Below are positions 1 to 13,269 of a DNA stretch of 64,000 nucleotides, piece after piece. The notes beneath the pieces were generated by a model, which was given only the letters and a program-made list of their open reading frames with translations, was not told the DNA's origin and made no database searches. Numbering within the stretch: position 1 is the first letter of the stretch; each line of letters opens with the position of its first letter. Source of the DNA: Antedon bifida (taxonomy: Eukaryota > Echinodermata > Crinoidea > Comatulida > Antedonidae); NCBI GenBank assembly GCA_963402885.1, contig OY727097.1, forward strand, positions 19,220,001 through 19,284,000, read 5' to 3'. The position numbers and the translations under genes were made by a program.

Positions 1-1722
1 AAGTGCTTAAAATCACATTTAAAACCGTTTTAGATCATTTTGAGCATTTCGATAAAACTTTTCACACACAAACATCAAAGTGCACAAAATAGCTTAATAT
101 CGTATTTGAAAACGTTTTAGACCATTTTGAGCATTTCGACAAAACTTTTTCACACAAAACATCAAAGTGTACAGAATAGCTTCAAATCGCATTTGGAGAC
201 GTTTTAGACCATTTTGTGCATTTCGATTAAACTTGGTTACACAAAACCATCAAAGTGCTTAAAATCACATTTGAAACCGTTTTAGACCATTTTGAACATT
301 TCGATAAAACTTTTCATACACAAACATCAAAGTGCACAAAATAGCATAATATCGTATTTGAAAACGTTTTAGACCATTTTGAGCATTTCGACAAAACTTT
401 TTCACACAAAACATCAAAGTGTACAGAATAGCTTCATATCGCATTTGGAGACGTTTTAGAGCATTTTGTGCATTTCGATGAAACTTGGTTACACAAAAAC
501 ATCAAAGTGCTTAAAATCACATTTAAAACCGTTTAAGAGCATTTTGAGCATTTCGATAAAACTTGTTAACATAAAAACATCAAAGTGCTTAGAATAGCTT
601 CAAATCGCATTTGGAGACGTTTTAGACCATTTTGTGGTTTTCGAAAAAACTTTTTAACATAAAAACATCAAAGAGCTTAGAATAGCTTCAAATCGCATTT
701 GGAGACGTTTTAGACCATTTTGTGATTTTCGATGAAACTTGGTTACACAAAAACATCAAAGTGCTTAAAATCCCATTTAAAACCGTTTTAGAGCATTTTG
801 AGCATTTCGATAAAACTTGTTAACATTAAAACATCAAAGTGCTTAGAATAGCTTCAAATCGCATTTGGTGACGTTTTAGACCATTTTGTGATTTTTGAAA
901 AAATTTTTAACATAAAAACACCAAAGTGCTTAGAAATACTTCAGATCGCATTTGAAGACGTTTTAGACCATTTTGTGCATATCGATGAAACTTGGTTACA
1001 CAAAAACATCAAAGTGCTTAAAATCATATTTAAAACCGTTTTAGAGCATTTTGAGCATTTCTATAAAACTTTTCACACACAAACATCAAAGTGCACAAAA
1101 TAGCCTAATATCGTATTTGAAAACGTTTTAGACCATTTTGAGCATTTCGACAAAACTTTTTCACACAAAACATCAAAGTGTACAGAATAGCTTCAAATCG
1201 CATTTGGAGACGTTTTAGACCATTTTGTGCATTTCGATGAAACTTGGTTACACAAAACCATCAAAGTGCTTAAAATCACATTTGAAACCGTTTTAGACCA
1301 TTTTGAACATTTCGATAAAACTTTTCACACACAAACATCAAAGTGCACAAAATAGCATAATATCGTATTTGAAAACGTTTTAGACCATTTTGAGCATTTC
1401 GACAAAACTTTTTCACACAAAACATCAAAGTGTACAGAATAGCTTCATATCGCCTTTGGAGACGTTTTAGACCATTTTGTGCATTTCGATGAAACTTGGT
1501 TACACAAAAACATCAAAGTGCTTAAAATCACATTTGAAACCGTTTTAGAGCATTTTGAGCATTTCTATAAAACTTTTCACACACAAACATCAAAGTGCAC
1601 AAAATAGCTTAATATCGTATTTGAAAACGTTTTAGACCATTTTGAGCATTTCGACAAAACTTTTTCACACAAAACATCAAAGTGTACAGAATAGCTTCAA
1701 ATCGCATTTGGAGACGTTTTAG
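1..1722 (+). repeat. Dispersed duplication, copy A (partner 41004-42717)
   Basis: Base 1 aligns with 41004. The offset becomes 40995 after an 8-bp deletion in the partner near 41573. The rare variants GCATTTGGTGACG (861 and 41856) and CGCCTTTGG (1451 and 42446) lie at the same offset. Because the match starts at base 1, it probably extends beyond the window. Confidence 0.82.
26..529 (+). repeat. Two S-T-G trimers at the window start
   Basis: Cores fall at 26 (S), 113 (T), 200 (G), 278 (S), 365 (T), 452 (G) and 530 (S). They are followed directly by an S-G-G trimer (530, 618, 706, 784), so the two trimer families meet at a monomer boundary. The S core at 530 reads CCGTTTAAGAGC, a variant that recurs near 9349, 12061, 15951, 18070, 35467, 41533, 45838, 47958, 59931 and 63053. 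Confidence 0.9.
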
Positions 1723-2218
1723 ACCATTTTGTGCATTTCGATGAAACTTGGTTACACAAAACCATCAAAGTGCTTAAAATCACATTTGAAACCGTTTTAG
1801 ACCATTTTGAACATTTCGATAAAACTTTTCACACACAAACATCAAAGTGCACAAAATAGCCTAATATCGTATTTGAAAACGTTTTAGACCATTTTGAGCA
1901 TTTCGACAAAACTTTTTCACACAAAACATCAAAGTGTACAGAATAGCTTCAAATCGCATTTGGAGACGTTTTAGACCATTTTGTGCATTTCGATGAAACT
2001 TGGTTACACAAAACCATCAAAGTGCTTAAAATCACATTTGAAACCGTTTTAGACCATTTTGAACATTTCGATAAAACTTTTCACACACAAACATCAAAGT
2101 GCACAAAATAGCATAATATCGTATTTGAAAACGTTTTAGACCATTTTGAGCATTTCGACAAAACTTTTTCACACAAAACATCAAAGTGTACAGAATAGCT
2201 TCATATCGCATTTGGAGA

Positions 2219-2273
2219 CGTTTTAGAGCATTTTGTGCATTTCGATCAAAGTGCTTAAAATCACATTTGAAAC
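2219..2273 (+). repeat. Truncated 55-bp monomer
   Basis: The sequence jumps from CATTTCGAT straight to CAAAGTGCTTAAAATC, losing 23 bp of the usual 78-bp step (the GAAACTTGGTTACAC spacer through ACAT). Confidence 0.9.
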
Positions 2274-3641
2274 CGTTTTAGAGCATTTTGAGCATTTCGA
2301 TAAAACTTTTCACACACAAATATCAAAGTGCACAAAATAGCTTAATATCGTATTTGAAAACGTTTTAGACCATTTTGAGCATTTCGACAAAACTTTTTCA
2401 AACAAAACATCAAAGTGTACAGAATAGCTTCAAATCGCATTTGGAGACGTTTTAGACCATTTTGTGCATTTCGAAAAAACTTTTTAACATAAAAACATCA
2501 AAGTGCTTAGAAATACTTCAGATCGCATTTGGAGACGTTTTAGACCATTTTGAGCATTTCGATAAAACTTGTTAACATAAAAACATCAAAGTGCTTAGAA
2601 TAGCTTCAAATCGCATTTGGAGACGTTTTAGAACATTTTGTGATTTTCGAAAAAACTTTTAACATAAAAACAACAAAGTGCTTAGAAATGCTTCAAATCG
2701 CATTTGGAGACGTTTTAGACCATTTTGTGCATTTCGATGAAACTTGGTTTCACAAAAACATCAAAGTGCTTAAAATCACATTTAAAACCGTTTTAGATCA
2801 TTTTGAGCATTTCGATAAAACTTTTCACACACAAACATCAAAGTGCACAAAATAGCTTAATATCGTATTTGAAAACAATTTAGACCATTTTGAGCATTTC
2901 GACAAAACTTTTTCACACAAAACATCAAAGTGTACAGAATAGCTTCAAATCGCATTTGGAGACGTTTTAGACCATTTTGTGCATTTCGATTAAACTTGGT
3001 TACACAAAACCATCAAAGTGCTTAAAATCACATTTGAAACCGTTTTAGACCATTTTGAACATTTCGATAAAACTTTTCATACACAAACATCAAAGTGCAC
3101 AAAATAGCATAATATCGTATTTGAAAACGTTTTAGACCATTTTGAGCATTTCGACAAAACTTTTTCACACAAAACATCAAAGTGTACAGAATAGCTTCAT
3201 ATCGCATTTGGAGACGTTTTAGACCATTTTGTGCATTTCGATGAAACTTGGTTACACAAAAACATCAAAGTGCTTAAAATCACATTTGAAACCGTTTTAG
3301 ACCATTTTGAACATTTCGATAAAACTTTTCACACACAAACATCAAAGTGCACAAAATAGCATAATATCGTATTTGAAAACGTTTTAGACCATTTTGAGCA
3401 TTTCGACAAAACTTTTCACACACAAATATCAAAGTGCACAAAATAGCTTAATATCGTATTTGAAAACGTTTTAGACCATTTTGAGCATTTCGACAAAACT
3501 TTTTCACACAAAACATCAAAGTGTACAGAATAGCTTCAAATCGCATTTGGAGACGTTTTAGACCATTTTGTGCATTTCGAAAAAACTTTTTAACATAAAA
3601 ACATCAAAGTGCTTAGAATAGCTTCAAATCGCATTTGGAGA

Positions 3642-3771
3642 CGTTTTAGACCATTTTGTGATTTTCGATGAAACTTGGTTACACAAAAACATCAATTTTG
3701 TGATTTTCGAAAAAACTTTTTAACATAAAAACACCAAAGTGCTTAGAAATACTTCAGATCGCATTTGAAGA
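3642..3771 (+). repeat. 130-bp fused monomer
   Basis: ACATCAA is joined directly to TTTTGTGATTTTCG at 3691, skipping a linker and a CGTTTTAGA core (about 45 bp). Two monomers have become one 130-bp step. Confidence 0.88.
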
Positions 3772-4188
3772 CGTTTTAGACCATTTTGTGCATTTCGATG
3801 AAACTTGGTTACACAAAAACATCAAAGTGCTTAAAATCACATTTGAAACCGTTTTAGAGCATTTTGAGCATTTCTATAAAACTTTTCACACACAAACATC
3901 AAAGTGCACAAAATAGCTTAATATCGTATTTGAAAACGTTTTAGACCATTTTGAGCATTTCTATAAAACTTTTCACACACAAACATCAAAGTGCACAAAA
4001 TAGCCTAATATCGTATTTGAAAACGTTTTAGACCATTTTGAGCATTTCGACAAAACTTTTTCACACAAAACATCAAAGTGTACAGAATAGCTTCATATCG
4101 CATTTGGAGACGTTTTAGACCATTTTGTGCATTTCGATGAAACTTGGTTACACTAAAACATCAAAGTGCTTAAAATCACATTTGAAAC

Positions 4189-5700
4189 CGTTTTAGAGCA
4201 TTTTGAGCATTTCTATAAAACTTTTCACACACAAACATCAAAGTGCACAAAATAGCTTAATATCGTATTTGAAAACGTTTTAGACCATTTTGAGCATTTC
4301 GACAAAACTTTTTCACACAAAACATCAAAGTGTACAGAATAGCTTCAAATCGCATTTGGAGACGTTTTAGACCATTTTGTGCATTTCGATGAAACTTGGT
4401 TACACAAAACCATCAAAGTGCTTAAAATCACATTTGAAACCGTTTTAGACCATTTTGAACATTTCGATAAAACTTTTCACACACAAACATCAAAGTGCAC
4501 AAAATAGCCTAATATCGTATTTGAAAACGTTTTAGACCATTTTGAGCATTTCGACAAAACTTTTTCACACAAAACATCAAAGTGTACAGAATAGCTTCAA
4601 ATCGCATTTGGAGACGTTTTAGACCATTTTGTGCATTTCGATGAAACTTGGTTACACAAAACCATCAAAGTGCTTAAAATCACATTTGAAACCGTTTTAG
4701 ACCATTTTGAACATTTCGATAAAACTTTTCACACACAAACATCAAAGTGCACAAAATAGCCTAATATCGTATTTGAAAACGTTTTAGACCATTTTGAGCA
4801 TTTCGACAAAACTTTTTCACACAAAACATCAAAGTGTACAGAATAGCTTCAAATCGCATTTGGAGACGTTTTAGACCATTTTGTGCATTTCGATGAAACT
4901 TGGTTACACAAAACCATCAAAGTGCTTAAAATCACATTTGAAACCGTTTTAGACCATTTTGAACATTTCGATAAAACTTTTCACACACAAACATCAAAGT
5001 GCACAAAATAGCATAATATCGTATTTGAAAACGTTTTAGACCATTTTGAGCATTTCGACAAAACTTTTTCACACAAAACATCAAAGTGTACAGAATAGCT
5101 TCATATCGCCTTTGGAGACGTTTTAGACCATTTTGTGCATTTCGATGAAACTTGGTTACACAAAAACATCAAAGTGCTTAAAATCACATTTGAAACCGTT
5201 TTAGAGCATTTTGAGCATTTCTATAAAACTTTTGACACACAAACATCAAAGTGCACAAAATAGCTTAATATCGTATTTGAAAACGTTTTAGACCATTTTG
5301 AGCATTTCGACAAAACTTTTTCACACAAAACATCAAAGTGTACAGAATAGCTTCAAATCGCATTTGGAGACGTTTTAGACCATTTTGTGCATTTCGATGA
5401 AACTTGGTTACACAAAACCATCAAAGTGCTTAAAATCACATTTGAAACCGTTTTAGACCATTTTGAACATTTCGATAAAACTTTTCACACACAAACATCA
5501 AAGTGCACAAAATAGCCTAATATCGTATTTGAAAACGTTTTTGACCATTTTGAGCATTTCGACAAAACTTTTTCACACAAAACATCAAAGTGTACAGAAT
5601 AGCTTCAAATCGCATTTGGAGACGTTTTAGACCATTTTGTGCATTTCGATGAAACTTGGTTACACAAAACCATCAAAGTGCTTAAAATCACATTTGAAAC
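4189..5700 (+). repeat. Six tandem copies of the 252-bp S-T-G trimer
   Basis: S cores fall at 4189, 4441, 4693, 4945, 5197, 5449 and 5701. The run ends at the truncated 55-bp monomer starting at 5875. It lies inside the 3656-bp tandem unit. Its counterpart upstream has S cores at 1037, 1289, 1541, 1793 and 2045. Confidence 0.93.
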
Positions 5701-5874
5701 CGTTTTAGACCATTTTGAACATTTCGATAAAACTTTTCACACACAAACATCAAAGTGCACAAAATAGCATAATATCGTATTTGAAAACGTTTTAGACCAT
5801 TTTGAGCATTTCGACAAAACTTTTTCACACAAAACATCAAAGTGTACAGAATAGCTTCATATCGCATTTGGAGA

Positions 5875-5929
5875 CGTTTTAGAGCATTTTGTGCATTTCG
5901 ATCAAAGTGCTTAAAATCACATTTGAAAC
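5875..5929 (+). repeat. Truncated 55-bp monomer
   Basis: This has the same 23-bp deletion as at 2219, exactly 3656 bp downstream, so it was copied with the higher-order unit. Confidence 0.9.
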
Positions 5930-7297
5930 CGTTTTAGAGCATTTTGAGCATTTCGATAAAACTTTTCACACACAAATATCAAAGTGCACAAAATAGCTTA
6001 ATATCGTATTTGAAAACGTTTTAGACCATTTTGAGCATTTCGACAAAACTTTTTCAAACAAAACATCAAAGTGTACAGAATAGCTTCAAATCGCATTTGG
6101 AGACGTTTTAGACCATTTTGTGCATTTCGAAAAAACTTTTTAACATAAAAACATCAAAGTGCTTAGAAATACTTCAGATCGCATTTGGAGACGTTTTAGA
6201 CCATTTTGAGCATTTCGATAAAACTTGTTAACATAAAAACATCAAAGTGCTTAGAATAGCTTCAAATCGCATTTGGAGACGTTTTAGAACATTTTGTGAT
6301 TTTCGAAAAAACTTTTAACATAAAAACAACAAAGTGCTTAGAAATGCTTCAAATCGCATTTGGAGACGTTTTAGACCATTTTGTGCATTTCGATGAAACT
6401 TGGTTTCACAAAAACATCAAAGTGCTTAAAATCACATTTAAAACCGTTTTAGATCATTTTGAGCATTTCGATAAAACTTTTCACACACAAACATCAAAGT
6501 GCACAAAATAGCTTAATATCGTATTTGAAAACAATTTAGACCATTTTGAGCATTTCGACAAAACTTTTTCACACAAAACATCAAAGTGTACAGAATAGCT
6601 TCAAATCGCATTTGGAGACGTTTTAGACCATTTTGTGCATTTCGATTAAACTTGGTTACACAAAACCATCAAAGTGCTTAAAATCACATTTGAAACCGTT
6701 TTAGACCATTTTGAACATTTCGATAAAACTTTTCATACACAAACATCAAAGTGCACAAAATAGCATAATATCGTATTTGAAAACGTTTTAGACCATTTTG
6801 AGCATTTCGACAAAACTTTTTCACACAAAACATCAAAGTGTACAGAATAGCTTCATATCGCATTTGGAGACGTTTTAGACCATTTTGTGCATTTCGATGA
6901 AACTTGGTTACACAAAAACATCAAAGTGCTTAAAATCACATTTGAAACCGTTTTAGACCATTTTGAACATTTCGATAAAACTTTTCACACACAAACATCA
7001 AAGTGCACAAAATAGCATAATATCGTATTTGAAAACGTTTTAGACCATTTTTAGCATTTCGACAAAACTTTTCACACACAAATATCAAAGTGCACAAAAT
7101 AGCTTAATATCGTATTTGAAAACGTTTTAGACCATTTTGAGCATTTCGACAAAACTTTTTCACACAAAACATCAAAGTGTACAGAATAGCTTCAAATCGC
7201 ATTTGGAGACGTTTTAGACCATTTTGTGCATTTCGAAAAAACTTTTTAACATAAAAACATCAAAGTGCTTAGAATAGCTTCAAATCGCATTTGGAGA

Positions 7298-7427
7298 CGT
7301 TTTAGACCATTTTGTGATTTTCGATGAAACTTGGTTACACAAAAACATCAATTTTGTGATTTTCGAAAAAACTTTTTAACATAAAAACACCAAAGTGCTT
7401 AGAAATACTTCAGATCGCATTTGAAGA
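7298..7427 (+). repeat. 130-bp fused monomer
   Basis: The same fusion, at 7347, exactly 3656 bp after the first. Confidence 0.88.
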
Positions 7428-7679
7428 CGTTTTAGACCATTTTGTGCATTTCGATGAAACTTGGTTACACAAAAACATCAAAGTGCTTAAAATCACATTT
7501 GAAACCGTTTTAGAGCATTTTGAGCATTTCTATAAAACTTTTCACACACAAACATCAAAGTGCACAAAATAGCTTAATATCGTATTTGAAAACGTTTTAG
7601 ACCATTTTGAGCATTTCGACAAAACTTTTTCACACAAAACCTCAAAGTGTACAGAATAGCTTCAAATCGCATTTGGAGA

Positions 7680-7734
7680 CGTTTTAGACCATTTTGTGCA
7701 TTTCGATCAAAGTGCTTAAAATCACATTTGAAAC
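7680..7734 (+). repeat. Truncated 55-bp monomer
   Basis: The junction TTTCGATCAAAGTG is the same, but the preceding G core reads GACCATTTTG rather than GAGCATTTTG. The deletion has therefore moved onto another background by exchange or arose again. Confidence 0.88.
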
Positions 7735-10114
7735 CGTTTTAGACAATTTTGAGCATTTCGATAAAACTTTTCACACAAAAACATCAAAGTGCTTAGAATA
7801 GCTTCAAATCGCATTTGGAGACGTTTTAGACCATTTTGTGGTTTTCGAAAAAACTTTTTAACATAAAAACATCAAAGAGCTTAGAATAGCTTCAAATCGC
7901 ATTTGGAGACGTTTTAGACCATTTTGTGATTTTCGATGAAACTTGGTTACACAAAAACATCAAAGTGCTTAAAATCACATTTAAAACCGTTTTAGAGCAT
8001 TTTGAGCATTTCGATAAAACTTGTTAACATTAAAACATCAAAGTGCTTAGAATAGCTTCAAATCGCATTTGGAGACGTTTTAGACCATTTTGTGATTTTC
8101 GAAAAAACTTTTTAACATAAAAACATCAAAGTGCTTAGAATAGCTTCAAATCGCATTTAGAGACGTTTTAGACCATTTTGTGATTTTCGATGAAACTTGG
8201 TTACACAAAAACATCAAAGTGCTTAAAATCATATTTAAAACCGTTTTAGAGCATTTTGAGCATTTCGATAAAACTTTTCACACACAAATATCAAAGTGCA
8301 CAAAATAGCTTAATATCGTATTTGAAAACGTTTTAGACCATTTTGAGCATTTCGACAAAACTTTTCACACACAAATATCAAAGTGCACAAAATAGCTTAA
8401 TATCGTATTTGAAAACGTTTTAGACCATTTTGAGCATTTCGACAAAACTTTTTCAAACAAAACATCAAAGTGTACAGAATAGCTTCAAATCGCATTTGGA
8501 GACGTTTTAGACCATTTTGTGCATTTCGAAAAAACTTTTTAACATAAAAACATCAAAGTGCTTAGAAATACTTCAGATCGCATTTGAAGACGTTTTAGAC
8601 CATTTTGAGCATTTCGATAAAACTTGTTAACATAAAAACATCAAAGTGCTTAGAATAGCTTCAAATCGCATTTGGAGACGTTTTAGAACATTTTGTGATT
8701 TTCGAAAAAACTTTTAACATAAAAACAACAAAGTGCTTAGAAATGCTTCAAATCGCATTTGGAGACGTTTTAGACCATTTTGTGCATTTCGATGAAACTT
8801 GGTTTCACAAAAACATCAAAGTGCTTAAAATCACATTTAAAACCGTTTTAGATCATTTTGAGCATTTCGATAAAACTTTTCACACACAAACATCAAAGTG
8901 CACAAAATAGCTTAATATCGTATTTGAAAACGTTTTAGACCATTTTGAGCATTTCGACAAAACTTTTTCACACAAAACATCAAAGTGTACAGAATAGCTT
9001 CAAATCGCATTTGGAGACGTTTTAGACCATTTTGTGCATTTCGATTAAACTTGGTTACACAAAACCATCAAAGTGCTTAAAATCACATTTGAAACCGTTT
9101 TAGACCATTTGGAACATTTCGATAAAACTTTTCATACACAAACATCAAAGTGCACAAAATAGCATAATATCGTATTTGAAAACGTTTTAGACCATTTTGA
9201 GCATTTCGACAAAACTTTTTCACACAAAACATCAAAGTGTACAGAATAGCTTCATATCGCATTTGGAGACGTTTTAGAGCATTTTGTGCATTTCGATGAA
9301 ACTTGGTTACACAAAAACATCAAAGTGCTTAAAATCACATTTAAACCCGTTTAAGAGCATTTTGAGCATTTCGATAAAACTTGTTAACATAAAAACATCA
9401 AAGTGCTTAGAATAGCTTCAAATCGCATTTGGAGACGTTTTAGACCATTTTGTGGTTTTCGAAAAAACTTTTTAACATAAAAACATCAAAGAGCTTAGAA
9501 TAGCTTCAAATCGCATTTGGAGACGTTTTAGACCATTTTGTGATTTTCGATGAAACTTGGTTACACAAAAACATCAAAGTGCTTAAAATCCCATTTAAAA
9601 CCGTTTTAGAGCATTTTGAGCATTTCGATAAAACTTGTTAACATTAAAACATCAAAGTGCTTAGAATAGCTTCAAATCGCATTTGGAGACGTTTTAGACC
9701 ATTTTGTGATTTTTGAAAAAATTTTTAACATAAAAACACCAAAGTGCTTAGAAATACTTCAGATCGCATTTGAAGACGTTTTAGACCATTTTGTGCATAT
9801 CGATGAAACTTGGTTACACAAAAACATCAAAGTGCTTAAAATCACATTTGAAACCGTTTTAGAGCATTTTGAGCATTTCTATAAAACTTTTCACACACAA
9901 ACATCAAAGTGCACAAAATAGCCTAATATCGTATTTGAAAACGTTTTAGACCATTTTGAGCATTTCGACAAAACTTTTTCACACAAAACAACATCAAAGT
10001 GTACAGAATAGCTTCAAATCGCATTTGGAGACGTTTTAGACCATTTTGTGCATTTCGATGAAACTTGGTTACACAAAACCATCAAAGTGCTTAAAATCAC
10101 ATTTGAAACCGTTT
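7720..10114 (+). repeat. Dispersed duplication, copy A (partner 33837-36228)
   Basis: This is offset 26117 bp from its partner until about 9985, where copy A has three extra bases (AAAACAACATCAAAG), and 26114 bp afterwards. The block holds two G-rich stretches with a distinctive T-rich monomer (ATTTTTGAAAAAATTTTTAAC at about 9706, shortened spacer). To the left the match is broken by the 55-bp truncated monomer at 7680, present only in this copy. Confidence 0.8.
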
Positions 10115-13100
10115 TAGAGCATTTTGAGCATTTCTATAAAACTTTTCACACACAAACATCAAAGTGCACAAAATAGCTTAATATCGTATTTGAAAACGTT
10201 TTAGACCATTTTGAGCATTTCGACAAAACTTTTTCACACAAAACATCAAAGTGTACAGAATAGCTTCAAATCGCATTTGGAGACGTTTTAGACCATTTTG
10301 TGCATTTCGATGAAACTTGGTTACACAAAACCATCAAAGTGCTTAAAATCACATTTGAAACCGTTTTAGACCATTTTGAACATTTCGATAAAACTTTTCA
10401 CACACAAACATCAAAGTGCACAAAATAGCATAATATCGTATTTGAAACCGTTTTAGACAATTTTGAGCATTTCGATAAAACTTTTCACACAAAAACATCA
10501 AAGTGCTTAGAATAGCTTCAAATCGCATTTGGAGACGTTTTAGACCATTTTGTGCATTTCGATGAAACTTGGTTACACAAAACCATCAAAGTGCTTAAAA
10601 TCACATTTGAAACCGTTTTAGACCATTTTGAACATTTCGATAAAACTTTTCACACACAAACATCAAAGTGCACAAAATAGCATAATATCGTATTTGAAAC
10701 CGTTTTAGACAATTTTGAGCATTTCGATAAAACTTTTCACACAAAAACATCAAAGTGCTTAGAATAGCTTAAAATCGCATTTGGAGACGTTTTAGACCAT
10801 TTTGTGGTTTTCGAAAAAACTTTTTAACATAAAAACATCAAAGAGCTTAGAATAGCTTCAAATCGCATTTGGAGACGTTTTAGACCATTTTGTGATTTTC
10901 GATGAAACTTGTTTACACAAAAACATCAAAGTGCTTAAAATCACATTTAAAACCGTTTTAGAGCATTTTGAGCATTTCGATAAAACTTGTTAACATTAAA
11001 ACATCAAAGTGCTTAGAATAGCTTCAAATCGCATTTGGAGACGTTTTAGACCATTTTGTGATTTTCGAAAAAACTTTTTAACATAAAAACATCAAAGTGC
11101 TTAGAATAGCTTCAAATCGCATTTAGAGACGTTTTAGACCATTTTGTGATTTTCGATGAAACTTGGTTACACAAAAATATCAAAGTGCTTAAAATCATAT
11201 TTAAAACCGTTTTAGAGCATTTTGAGCATTTCGATAAAACTTTTCACACACAAATATCAAAGTGCACAAAATAGCTTAATATCGTATTTGAAAACGTTTT
11301 AGACCATTTTGAGCATTTCGACAAAACTTTTCACACACAAATATCAAAGTGCACAAAATAGCTTAATATCGTATTTGAAAACGTTTTAGACCATTTTGAG
11401 CATTTCGACAAAACTTTTTCAAACAAAACATCAAAGTGTACAGAATAGCTTCAAATCGCATTTGGAGACGTTTTAGACCATTTTGTGCATTTCGAAAAAA
11501 CTTTTTAACATAAAAACATCAAAGTGCTTAGAAATACTTCAGATCGCATTTGGAGACGTTTTAGACCATTTTGAGCATTTCGATAAAACTTGTTAACATA
11601 AAAACATCAAGGTGCTTAGAATAGCTTCAAATCGCATTTGGAGACGTTTTAGAACATTTTGTGATTTTCGAAAAAACTTTTAACATAAAAACAACAAAGT
11701 GCTTAGAAATGCTTCAAATCGCATTTGGAGACGTTTTAGACCATTTTGTGCATTTCGATGAAACTTGGTTTCACAAAAACATCAAAGTGCTTAAAATCAC
11801 ATTTAAAACCGTTTTAGATCATTTTGAGCATTTCGATAAAACTTTTCACACACAAACATCAAAGTGCACAAAATAGCTTAATATCGTATTTGAAAACGTT
11901 TTAGACCATTTTGAACATTTCGACAAAACTTTTTCACACAAAACATCAAAGTGTACAGAATAGCTTCATATCGCATTTGGAGACGTTTTAGAGCATTTTG
12001 TGCATTTCGATGAAACTTGGTTACACAAAAACATCAAAGTGCTTAAAATCACATTTAAAACCGTTTAAGAGCATTTTGAGCATTTCGATAAAACTTGTTA
12101 ACATAAAAACATCAAAGTGCTTAGAATAGCTTCAAATCGCATTTGGAGACGTTTTAGACCATTTTGTGGTTTTCGAAAAAACTTTTTAACATAAAAACAT
12201 CAAAGAGCTTAGAATAGCTTCAAATCGCATTTGGAGACGTTTTAGACCATTTTGTGATTTTCGATGAAACTTGGTTACACAAAAACATCAAAGTGCTTAA
12301 AATCACATTTAAAACCGTTTTAGAGCATTTTGAGCATTTCTATAAAACTTTTCACACACAAACATCAAAGTGCACAAAATAGCTTAATATCGTATTTGAA
12401 AACGTTTTAGACCATTTTGAGCATTTCGACAAAACTTTTTCACACAAAACATCAAAGTGTACAGAATAGCTTCAAATCGCATTTGGAGACGTTTTAGACC
12501 ATTTTGTGCATTTCGATGAAACTTGGTTACACAAAACCATCAAAGTGCTTAAAATCACATTTGAAACCGTTTTAGACCATTTTGAACATTTCGATAAAAC
12601 TTTTCACACACAAACATCAAAGTGCACAAAATAGCATAATATCGTATTTGAAAACGTTTTAGACCATTTTGAGCATTTCGACAAAACTTTTTCACACAAA
12701 ACATCAAATTGTACAGAATAGCTTCATATCGCATTTGGAGACGTTTTAGAGCATTTTGTGCATTTCGATGAAACTTGGTTACACAAAAACATCAAAGTGC
12801 TTAAAATCACATTTGAAACCGTTTTAGACAATTTTGAGCATTTCGATAAAACTTTTCACACAAAAACATCAAAGTGCTTAGAATAGCTTCAAATCGCATT
12901 TGGAGACGTTTTAGACCATTTTGTGGTTTTCGAAAAAACTTTTTAACATAAAAACATCAAAGAGTTTAGAATAGCTTCAAATCGCATTTGGAGACGTTTT
13001 AGACCATTTTGTGATTTTCGATGAAACTTGGTTACACAAAAACATCAAAGTGCTTAAAATCACATTTAAAACCGTTTTAGAGCATTTTGAGCATTTCGAT

Positions 13101-13269
13101 AAAACTTGTTAACATTAAAACATCAAAGTGCTTAGAATAGCTTCAAATCGCATTTGGAGACGTTTTAGACCATTTTGTGATTTTCGAAAAAACTTTTTTA
13201 ACATAAAAACATCAAAGTGCTTAGAATAGCTTCAAATCGCATTTGAAGACGTTTTAGACCATTTTGTGA
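10115..13269 (+). repeat. Satellite stretch between the 26-kb-offset and 30-kb-offset duplications
   Basis: This is ordinary S, T and G monomers with no foreign insert. Its part from about 11.0 kb onward resembles 14.9 kb onward at an offset of 3888 bp (T-rich monomers near 11661 and 15549), so it belongs to a longer tandem series continuing into 13270-22220. One G-type spacer near 13192 has an extra T (ACTTTTTTAACAT). Confidence 0.75.

Larger units (their letters stand above)
1065..4720 (+). repeat. 3656-bp higher-order unit, copy 1
   Basis: Rare markers recur exactly 3656 bp downstream: CGCCTTTGG (1451 and 5107), the 55-bp monomer junction (2241 and 5897), AAAACAATTTAGACC (2875 and 6531) and the fused junction ATCAATTTTGTG (3691 and 7347). 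The start is placed where the sequence at about 1050-1062 stops matching 4706-4718. The phase of a tandem unit is arbitrary. Confidence 0.88.
4721..7616 (+). repeat. 3656-bp higher-order unit, copy 2 (partial, about 2.9 kb)
   Basis: This matches 1065-3960 nearly base for base. While reading I noted only a few substitutions, at about 5231 (TTTGACACAC), 5541 (GTTTTTGACC) and 7050 (TTTTTAGCATT). The match fails at 7617, where CATTTCGAC replaces the CATTTCTAT found at 3961. Confidence 0.85.
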
